From Brachionus rotundiformis (taxonomy: Eukaryota > Rotifera > Eurotatoria > Ploima > Brachionidae): a stretch of DNA of 64,000 nucleotides. Where the stretch lies: positions 1 through 64,000 of the forward strand of contig JAESIW010000032.1 in the NCBI GenBank assembly GCA_016802295.1, in the 5' to 3' direction. Under the pieces are notes generated by a model, which was not told the origin of the DNA, searched no databases, and saw only the letters and a program-made list of their open reading frames with translations. Positions 17,280 to 24,935 of this stretch are shown one piece after another. Made by a program: the position numbers and the translations under genes. The first letter of the stretch is position 1. Each line of letters opens with the position of its first letter.

Positions 17280-18989
17280 TTACTTGGCACTACATAAACT
17301 TAATGCCGAGCTGTACAATTGGTTTACTTGTACTTGCCCGCAATTTACTAACGAATGCCAAATGTTGCTATGGCTTAAATTATCGTTTTGTTTGCTTTTG
17401 GCGTTTTTTAATGCACTGTTGCCGTAGGTTTGTAAGTATTTGTTGCTAAACCATATTAACATTGGTACATTGGTTTGCTCTACTGGGGCTTGGTTAAAGC
17501 TTACGCCGTGGTAAAAGCGTCCGTTTTCGCCTATGCTTTCTCCGTGGTCGCTAGTGTAAATAAATACGGCGTTTTTGTTTTTTAATTTTTCTATAACTGT
17601 TGCTACCACGTAGTCGGTATATAATATGGTGTTGTCGTATTCGTTAACTAGTTGCTCTATGGTGCAGTCTTCTAATTTAGTGTAAGATTGTGCATGGCAA
17701 ATTGGGTTAAATTTTTCAAAGTCTGGGTGGTATCTTTGGCGATATTTATAATGGCTACCAAAGGTATGTATAGCTATAAACTGATTTTTTGTATTGTTGT
17801 TTTGTTGCAAGTTACTTAATAAATTTTCTACCGCCGGAATAACTAACTCGTCTCTGGCATGCCCAGCTAATTTACTGGCCGCTAAATATTCTATATTGTT
17901 AACTTTAGCAAAACGCAAAAAAATTGGGTCGCCTGGTCTGTAAGAAGAAGTAGTTAAAAAATTAGTGGTAAAACCCGCTAAGGCAAATACATCTACTACA
18001 GATTCTATTTGATTTTTATAGTTTTTTTCCATATTTTGGCGGTATTGTTGGTTAGTTTTGCTACTTAACATACAAGTAACCGATGCTATAGTACCTGTAT
18101 AGCAAGATGTTGTATTTTTAAAATATACCAAATTATTTATTTTAGATAACATTGGGTTGGTGTTGCGTTGGTATCCGCCTAAACTAAAGCTTTTATTACG
18201 GGCAGATTCGCCAATAAACATTACTACTATTAGGGGTTCTGCCTGCTTTTGGTTGTTTTTTGTTGCGGTATTGCCTACAAACTTAATGTTGTACGGGGTT
18301 AAATCTTTATAAGTGTGGTTGCCCCTAGTAACTAACTTATATTTTACAAGCGGCTGAATATATTTTACTGGATAATAATTATAATTTAATGGTATAAATA
18401 CACTAGCTTTAGGTATGTATTTGTTTTTATGGTATAAAATTTCTTTAGGGTAAACCACAAACGATATTACTAGTAAAATTACAAAAAATACTAAAGATTT
18501 TGCTAAATGTATGCCGTTGTGCTTGCTAAAAATATTATGTAAACTTAATTTGTTAAATTTAATAAGGCTTACAATATAAGCAGGTATAACCGAAAAAAAT
18601 AAAATACCAAACAATACTACAAAGCTAAAATGTTCGGTAGATTCTCTGCCGTTAGTATTTAATAAAGCCACTATAAGGTTCATGTTTACATCTATTTTGT
18701 AATATAATTGCGCTATTACAAAGCCAGAAGTACATGCAGACATTACTAACGTAAAAAAAGCTAACACAAAACGGTTAAACGAAAACAAAAAAGTTAAGCC
18801 CACTGCGGTTACAAATAAAGGCAGTATATAGCCAATAAAATATTTAACCCCATAGGTATTTATTTGGTGCAAATTAAAAAACAACACTAAGTATAGTGCA
18901 ATAATACTGCTAACTAATAATCTGTTGTGTGTATTGTGGCTTAAATTATTTTTAAAATTTTTTAAGGTTTGTAGTATTAAATTTATCAT
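17280..18989 (-). CDS. eptA: Lipid A phosphoethanolamine transferase, EptA-like
   Basis: A 569-residue inner membrane enzyme of the alkaline phosphatase/sulfatase superfamily that moves phosphoethanolamine from phosphatidylethanolamine to lipid A. Five N-terminal membrane segments (residues about 25-185) precede a periplasmic catalytic domain. The metal-binding GES motif is in FIGESARNKSF, the nucleophilic Thr follows SCY in TSCYTGTIASVTCM, and the TSDHGES motif is in the C-terminal third with HGVSF downstream. The family is known for reducing binding of cationic peptides. It starts 2 nt after the DMT transporter gene, so the two are co-transcribed. Confidence 0.92.
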   Translation of the reverse strand: MINLILQTLKNFKNNLSHNTHNRLLVSSIIALYLVLFFNLHQINTYGVKYFIGYILPLFVTAVGLTFLFSFNRFVLAFFTLVMSACTSGFVIAQLYYKIDVNMNLIVALLNTNGRESTEHFSFVVLFGILFFSVIPAYIVSLIKFNKLSLHNIFSKHNGIHLAKSLVFFVILLVISFVVYPKEILYHKNKYIPKASVFIPLNYNYYPVKYIQPLVKYKLVTRGNHTYKDLTPYNIKFVGNTATKNNQKQAEPLIVVMFIGESARNKSFSLGGYQRNTNPMLSKINNLVYFKNTTSCYTGTIASVTCMLSSKTNQQYRQNMEKNYKNQIESVVDVFALAGFTTNFLTTSSYRPGDPIFLRFAKVNNIEYLAASKLAGHARDELVIPAVENLLSNLQQNNNTKNQFIAIHTFGSHYKYRQRYHPDFEKFNPICHAQSYTKLEDCTIEQLVNEYDNTILYTDYVVATVIEKLKNKNAVFIYTSDHGESIGENGRFYHGVSFNQAPVEQTNVPMLIWFSNKYLQTYGNSALKNAKSKQNDNLSHSNIWHSLVNCGQVQVNQLYSSALSLCSAK

Positions 18990-18991
18990 TT

Positions 18992-19906
18992 TTAAACTTG
19001 TCCTTTATTAATGTTGTTTTTGTTTTCTCGGTTTTCTAAAAATACTAATATGTTACTTATTATTACTATTGCTACACCTATTAAAGTAGCTATTTTAACG
19101 TTATCGTTAAACAATGCTTTGCCTAAAATTATTCCCCAAATAATAAATAGATACTCGGTAGGGGCTAATACATGGGTTGCCACTTTTTTGTAAGCCTGAA
19201 TAAAAAACACAAACCCCAACAAGCAACAAACCGCCACAGCAAAGGCTAAACCAACATTGTAATTAAAATTAACCAATCCGCTAAAACTATTGTTGGTTAT
19301 AACTTCTATACCCGCACCAAAGCTAGTGCAAATTAAAAAAACATAAAAAGCTAAAGATGCATTGTTATAATGCGAAAAAAACTGCTTAGTACTTATCATA
19401 GCTAATGCAACACTAACCGCTAATGCCATTGTTAATAATATTGGTTTAATGTAATTAGTGTTAAATTCGGTTTGTAATGGGTTGGTAATAATAAACACTC
19501 CAAGCAAACCTAAAGCTAAGGCCACTATTTTAATAATGCTTAATTTTTGCTTTAATAATAATACCGATAATACAGATGCAATAGTAGGCACTGTAAATAC
19601 AATAGAGTAGTAAATATCTAAAGGTAATTGTTGTAATATAATATAAGCTAAGTAAAAATTAATAAAAGTAAGGGTTCCTCTGTAAAGCATAATATACCAC
19701 TTTACTTTTAGTTTTATAGCAGAAAACCCAGCGGTGGTTAATACAAATACCGCAACACATATAAATATAATAAAGTTTACATGTGTATAAAATATAACCG
19801 TAGTAATGTTTTGAGTTTCTAAGCTCCATTTTATTCCCGAATCCATTAAAGAGTAAAAAAAAGTAGACATAACCGCCAATAATAGCCCAATAGTGCGTGC
19901 ATTCAT
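18992..19906 (-). CDS. DMT superfamily transporter (EamA domains)
   Basis: A 304-residue inner membrane protein with ten predicted hydrophobic helices in two EamA halves (about 8-140 and 150-288). The FYSLMDSGIKW motif in TM1 and the PTEYLFIIWGIILGKALF stretch in TM9-10 are typical of DMT carriers annotated as metabolite, S-adenosylmethionine or drug permeases. The substrate is not readable. It is the first gene of a three-gene minus-strand cluster with eptA and the R-M enzyme. Confidence 0.85.
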   Translation of the reverse strand: MNARTIGLLLAVMSTFFYSLMDSGIKWSLETQNITTVIFYTHVNFIIFICVAVFVLTTAGFSAIKLKVKWYIMLYRGTLTFINFYLAYIILQQLPLDIYYSIVFTVPTIASVLSVLLLKQKLSIIKIVALALGLLGVFIITNPLQTEFNTNYIKPILLTMALAVSVALAMISTKQFFSHYNNASLAFYVFLICTSFGAGIEVITNNSFSGLVNFNYNVGLAFAVAVCCLLGFVFFIQAYKKVATHVLAPTEYLFIIWGIILGKALFNDNVKIATLIGVAIVIISNILVFLENRENKNNINKGQV

Positions 19907-20489
19907 AATTATTTAATTTGGTTTAATTTATAAGTAATAATTTAGCGTGTTTGCCTGTAAGCATTGGCAAAAAAGCTAATATGTAAAAAAATATATAGTT
20001 TTACTATTAATAATTATAACATAAAAAGCAAAAATTTAATACATTTGCAAAAAAAAGTATAATACATAAAAAAGTATAGGGTTAAAGTGTTGGTTTTGTG
20101 GGTTTTTTTTGGTATATTTGTTGTGTTAGTAAAAATAAAACTAAAATAGTTGTTGCATAAAAAATAAAAAGTGGTAATATAGATATTAATGTAGTTAGTT
20201 TAACAAAGGATGTTTAGCGTTTGGCTTTAAAAGGTTTAAATGCTGGGCATAGAAAGAATATATAGATTTAATAAATATTTATTGCGTAATGTATAAAGTA
20301 TTAAATTTTGTTTTAAGTTTATTTGTGCTGGTGTGGTTTAGGCTGTGCTGGTGTAAATATATTTATATAATAGCAAATTTAATCTAACAAATCGTAACAG
20401 AGAGTTTAATAAATATTGATGTATTTTGTGGTAGTTGTTTTTGTTTGTATTTTATTGTATAAATGTAAAGCAATTATTATTGGATATAA
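19907..20489. other. Leader region upstream of 23S rRNA
   Basis: A 580-bp AT-rich spacer without a credible gene. It holds a possible rRNA promoter, TTGCAT (20153-20158) with 16 nt to TAATAT (20175-20180), a second TATAAT box at 20058-20063, and an 11-nt direct repeat TGTGCTGGTGT at 20324-20334 and 20344-20354. The last 20 nt form the 5' arm of the 23S processing stem. No 16S rRNA or spacer tRNA is present. Confidence 0.55.
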
Positions 20490-20912
20490 AATCTCAAGTA
20501 TAAAAGGGCACCCGGTGGATGCCTTGGCACAAATAGGCGATGAAGGACGTGCTAGTCTGCGAAAAGCTTTGGGGAGTTGACAAGAAACTGTGATCCAAAG
20601 ATGTCCGAATGGGGAAACCCAACCAATTAAGGTTACATATTAATTGCAAGGTTAATATGGGCGAACGTAACGAACTGAAACATCTAAGTAGTTATAGGAA
20701 AAGATATCAAAAGATACTCCGAAAGTAGTGGCGAGCGAAATTGGAAGAGCCGAATACTGTATAAAACTGAACTAGAATTATCTGGGAAGGTAAGCCATAG
20801 AGGGTGAAAGCCCCGTATAGGTAAGGAGTTTTATGTGGTTTAAAGTAGGGCGGGACACGAGAAATCCTGTTTGAATGTGGGGGGACCATCCTCCAAGGCT
20901 AAGTACTAATTT

Positions 20913-20960
<48 letters not shown>

Positions 20961-22255
20961 GAGAGGGGAGTGAAATAGACCTGAAACCTGGTGCCTACAA
21001 GCAGTCAGAGCCGCCTATAAGGTGGTGATGGCGTACCTTTTGTATAATGAATCAGCGAGTTCATGTTGCAAGCGAGCTTAAGCCGATAGGTGTAGGCGTA
21101 GCGAAAGCGAGTTTTAAAAGAGCGAACAGTTTGCAGTATGAAACCCGAAACCCGAGTGATCTAGTTATGAGCAGGTTGAATATAAGGTAACACTTATTGG
21201 AGGACCGAACCCACTACTGTTGAAAAAGTAGGGGATGACTTGTGACTAGGGGTGAAAGGCCAATCAAACCGGGAGATAGCTGGTTCTCCGCGAAAACTAT
21301 TGAGGTAGTGCGTCACATGAATACCTTGGGGGGTAGAGCACTGGATAGGCTAGGGGGTTCACCGATCTACCAAACCTAACCAAACTCCGAATACCTAAGA
21401 GTAATATGTGGCAGACAGTCCATGGGTGCTAACGTCCGTGGACGAGAGGGAAACAACCCTGACCTACAGCTAAGGTCCCTAAATTATAACTAAGTGTGAA
21501 AGAATGTGAAAAGACCAAGACAGTCAGGAGGTTGGCTTAGAAGCAGCCATCCTTTAAAGAAAGCGTAATAGCTCACTGATCTAGACAAGTTTTTTTGCGT
21601 CTAAGATGTAACGGGGCTAAAGTTATATACCGAAGCTTAGGATTAATAGTTTATTGGTTTAAACTATTAGTGGTAGCGGAGCGTTCCATAGGCTGATGAA
21701 GCATGATTGTGAGATTGTGTGGAGGTATTGGAAGTGAGGATGCTGATATGAGTAACGACAAACAAAGTGAGAAACTTTGTCGCCGTAAATCTAAGGTTTC
21801 CTACGCAAGGTTAATCCGCGTAGGGTTAGTCGACCCCTAAGGCGAGGCCAAACGGCGTAGCTGATGGGAATCAGGTTAATATTCCTGAACCTGCTAGAAG
21901 TGACGAATTGCTGATGTGGTATGATCTTAAATGGATTGATTGTGCTGCAAAGGTGGTTCCTGGAAATAGCTCTAGCATAAGATCGTACCGTAAACCGACA
22001 CAGGTAGATGGGTAGAATATACCAAGGCGCTTGAGAGAATGATGCTGAAGGAACTCGGCAAATTGATCCTGTAACTTCGGAAGAAGGGATCCCGTTTTGT
22101 AGGCAACTATGGGGCGGGGGCACAGAATAGGGGGTAGCGACTGTTTACTTAAAACACAGGGCTCTGCGAACTCGTTAAGAGGATGTATAGGGTCTGACGC
22201 CTGCCCGGTGCTGGAAGGTTAAGGTGAGATGTGAGAGCATTGATCTGAAGCCCCA

Positions 22256-22337
<82 letters not shown>

Positions 22338-22409
22338 CGACTTCCCCACTGTCTCCAGCATCAACTCAGTGAAATTGAACTCTCCGTGAAGATGCGGAGT
22401 ACCCGCGGT

Positions 22410-22441
<32 letters not shown>

Positions 22442-22766
22442 GCTTTACATTGGCATTATGAAAAACATGTGTAGGATAGGTGGGAGCCTATGAAGGTATA
22501 TCGCTAGATATGCTGGAGGCGTCCTTGAAATACCACCCTTGTTTTTTATGATGTCTAACCTTGGCAAGTGAAACCTTGTTGGGGACAGTGTATGGTGGGT
22601 AGTTTGACTGGGGCGGTCGCCTCCCAAAGAGTAACGGAGGTGTGCGACGGTAGGCTTAGGTTGGTCGGAAATCAACTGGTAAGTGCAATGGCAAAAGCCT
22701 GCCTGACTGCGACAAAGACATTTGGAGCAGAGACGAAAGTCGGTCATAGTGATCCGGTGGTTCCAC

Positions 22767-22820
<54 letters not shown>

Positions 22821-22869
22821 ACCGCCCAAGAGTTCAAATCGACGGCGGTGTTTGGCACCTCGATGTCGA

Positions 22870-22907
<38 letters not shown>

Positions 22908-23005
22908 TGGCTGTTCGCCAATTAAAGTGGTACGTGAGTTGGGTTTAGAACGTCGTGAGACAGTTCGGTCCCTATCTGCCGTGGGCGCAAGATATTTGAG
23001 AGGAT

Positions 23006-23037
<32 letters not shown>

Positions 23038-23249
23038 CACCTCTGGTGTTCCTGTTGTTACGCCAGTAGCATTGCAGGGTAGCTATGTGCGGGAAAGATA
23101 ACTGCTGAAAGCATCTAAGCAGGAAACTTGCCTTAAGATAAGATATCTCTATAAGAATCGTTGTAGACTACGACGTTGATAGGTTGGGTGTGTAAGTGTA
23201 GTAATATATTTAGCTAACCAATACTAATTGTTCTAAAGGCTTGAGATTT
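20490..23249 (+). rRNA. rrl: 23S ribosomal RNA
   Basis: About 2760 nt. Landmarks are intact: the 5' end with GGTGGATGCC, the GTPase centre, the peptidyl transferase region (GATAACAGGCTGAT near 22807), the A-loop, and the sarcin-ricin loop AGTACGAGAGGACC near 23015. The 5' and 3' ends pair (AATCTCAAG near 20490-20498 with CTTGAGATT at 23240-23248), and the pairing continues outside the mature ends as an AT-rich processing stem (about 20476-20498 with 23240-23263). I see no intron or large insertion. Ends are estimated to within a few nucleotides. Confidence 0.96.
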
Positions 23250-23382
23250 ATATCTAATAATAAATGCTTTATTGGGTATAATGTATAAGCAATAAATAAA
23301 AGACTTGAAGTTATGAGAGTTGTTATTATTTATTATGATAAAAATATTTAAAAACTATATATTCTTTTTGATATCTAACTAA

Positions 23383-23504
23383 GTGGTTTGGTGACCATAG
23401 CAATAGTGCAACACTTGATTCCATACCGAACTCAGCAGTGAAACCTTTTAGCGCCGATTGTACTGTGTCTTAAGGCACGGAAGAGAAGGTCGTTGCCAAA
23501 CCTC
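23383..23504 (+). rRNA. rrf: 5S ribosomal RNA
   Basis: About 120 nt with the conserved CCATACCGAACTCAG and GTGAAA loops and closing helix GGTTTGG/CCAAACC. It is flanked by a perfect 14-bp inverted repeat (23370-23383 with 23504-23517) that extends helix I and marks the precursor processing site. It lies 130 nt after 23S, so the two form one unit. Confidence 0.95.
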
Positions 23505-23598
23505 TTAGTTAGATATCAACTTTTGTTAAGCTAGTTATGTTATCTTGTGGTTAATGTTGCAAAACATTATTAATAAACAAAAAAAATCAAAAAAATCT

Positions 23599-23626
23599 TT
23601 GCATATATAAAAAAAAGTGTTATAAT
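23599..23626 (+). promoter_or_regulatory. Promoter 80 nt after 5S rRNA
   Basis: TTGCAT (23599-23604) and TATAAT (23621-23626) with a 16-nt spacer. No reading frame starts between it and the terminator at 23785, so it probably drives a short untranslated RNA. Confidence 0.5.
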
Positions 23627-23632
23627 AGTTTT

Positions 23633-23818
23633 GCAATGGCTTAATTAGTAAAAATAACTGAAAATAAGTATTTTGTAAAAAAAAGATTACTAAAGTTTTT
23701 ATTTATTAAATATTTGTTTTTTAGTTTTGTTTTTATTTAAACCTAATTAACAATTTATTTTTAAAGTTTTATTGCCTCCTTTTAATCCCTGTAGTTTACT
23801 CTACAGGGATATTTTTTT
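23633..23818 (+). ncRNA. Candidate small RNA with a CCUCC-type tail
   Basis: Between a good promoter and a perfect terminator lie about 185 nt without a coding frame. Immediately before the terminator stem is the sequence GCCTCCTTTT (23774-23783), complementary to the core of a Shine-Dalgarno site. A pyrimidine-rich anti-Shine-Dalgarno segment next to the terminator is a feature of several alphaproteobacterial small RNAs. The alternative is that this is simply the trailer and terminator of the 23S-5S transcript. Confidence 0.4.
23785..23818 (+). terminator. Strong rho-independent terminator
   Basis: A perfect 10-bp stem (23785-23794 with 23801-23810), 6-nt loop, and seven T from 23812. It ends the rRNA unit or the candidate small RNA and insulates gpt, which has its own promoter just downstream. 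Confidence 0.9.
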
Positions 23819-23841
23819 GCTAAAAATTCTAAATTAAGTTA

Positions 23842-23869
23842 TTGATTATTTTTTTAGTAGTGTTATAAT
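23842..23869 (+). promoter_or_regulatory. Promoter of gpt
   Basis: TTGATT (23842-23847) and TATAAT (23864-23869) with a 16-nt spacer, 38 nt before the gpt start codon. The leader is too short for a riboswitch. Confidence 0.55.
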
Positions 23870-23907
23870 ATTTAAATTTAAAATATCAATTCAGTAATTT
23901 AACAACA

Positions 23908-24366
23908 ATGTCTTATATTAATAAAACTCAACTAACGTGGAACGAAATAACCACAGACAGCATTACATTAGCAAAAACAATAAAAAACGAATCGCCAGTT
24001 ATAGCAGGAATAGTTTGTGTAACCCGTGGCGGATTGGTAGCAAGTGGTTTGCTAAGTAACTTGTTAAATGTTAAGCAAATAGATTTATTGTGTATGTCTA
24101 GCTATAATCATGAAGAGCAAAAGCAAAATTTACTAAATGTTTTACTAGAGCCTAATATAGCAAAGCAAACTTTAGGTGAAAATTGGATTGTAATAGATGA
24201 ACTAGTAGATACCGGCAAAAGTATTGATTATGTTAAGAAAATTTTGCCCAAGGCTAAAGTATATGCTTTGTACAGCAAGCTATTAAATTGTAAAAATTTA
24301 GATGGATTTGTTAAATATTACGAAAAAGATACTTGGTTAGAGTTTCCTTGGGAGTTAGAATTATAA
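23908..24366 (+). CDS. gpt: Xanthine-guanine phosphoribosyltransferase
   Basis: A 152-residue type I phosphoribosyltransferase, the same length as E. coli Gpt, making GMP or XMP from PRPP and the base. The PRPP motif VIDELVDTG is at residues 95-103, the CVTRGGLVASGLL loop at 37-49, and the C-terminal WLEFPWEL stretch matches the base-binding WIEQPW of Gpt. It would complement the nucleoside salvage operon at 3.5-7.4 kb by recovering purine bases. The next gene starts 4 nt after the stop. Confidence 0.9.
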   Translation: MSYINKTQLTWNEITTDSITLAKTIKNESPVIAGIVCVTRGGLVASGLLSNLLNVKQIDLLCMSSYNHEEQKQNLLNVLLEPNIAKQTLGENWIVIDELVDTGKSIDYVKKILPKAKVYALYSKLLNCKNLDGFVKYYEKDTWLEFPWELEL

Positions 24367-24370
24367 ACCC

Positions 24371-24748
24371 ATGTGGTATTTAAAAAGATATAAAAGCATT
24401 TTAGTAGCAACTATTTTGCTTTTTGTGGCTATTTTTATTTTTAGTAAATATCAGCCTAGTAGCCAAGTAAATAAACATATGGCAGAGCTAATTTGTGCAA
24501 AATTAGTGTATACCAATATAGCCAAAGATTTTAAAATTACCAAAATAGAGTTTGATAACAAATTTAAGTTAAATCAAACTAAAATTGCGTTGTATATTAC
24601 TTTTTTAAATGGTAAAAAAACTACATCAGACTGTATTTTTTATAATAAAGTTACAAAAAATAAAATTAAGGTTATACAAGCTTTATTGGTTAATAATAAA
24701 GGCTTTTTATTGGTGTTAGAAAACTTTTTTGTTGAATATATTAAATAA
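24371..24748 (+). CDS. Hypothetical single-pass membrane protein
   Basis: A 125-residue protein with a short basic N-terminus, one membrane segment (residues about 9-25) and a basic, Lys-rich extracytoplasmic domain with two cysteines (Cys43 and Cys87). No lipobox. I do not recognise the family. Its start lies 4 nt after the gpt stop, so it is co-transcribed and perhaps translationally coupled, but no functional link to purine salvage is evident. Confidence 0.7.
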   Translation: MWYLKRYKSILVATILLFVAIFIFSKYQPSSQVNKHMAELICAKLVYTNIAKDFKITKIEFDNKFKLNQTKIALYITFLNGKKTTSDCIFYNKVTKNKIKVIQALLVNNKGFLLVLENFFVEYIK

Positions 24749-24749
24749 A

Positions 24750-24777
24750 AAATACAATTAGTATTTGTTTTTTTTTT
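24750..24777 (+). terminator. Weak rho-independent terminator after the gpt operon
   Basis: A 6-bp AT-rich stem AAATAC/GTATTT (24750-24755 with 24761-24766) and ten T (24768-24777). It separates gpt from the secretion locus, whose upstream region (24778-24935) carries several TATAAT boxes but no clear -35 element. Confidence 0.5.
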
Positions 24778-24935
24778 AGTTTGTGTTATTATGATTAATA
24801 ATGCTTTATAAAAATATTTTAAAATATAATTATAATTTAATTACATTTTATTGTATAATTAAATTATATGTTTTATATTTATAATTTACAATAAATTAAA
24901 GCTAAAAGAAAAACACAATAAACAGGTAGAAGTTC

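Noticed and set aside
20707..23082. Several open frames inside 23S rRNA, both strands
   Set aside because: They coincide with conserved rRNA segments, have no ribosome sites, and are of no recognisable protein family.
23820..23907. Purine riboswitch before gpt
   Set aside because: The leader between the promoter and the start codon is about 35 nt, too short for any known purine aptamer, and no such fold is seen.
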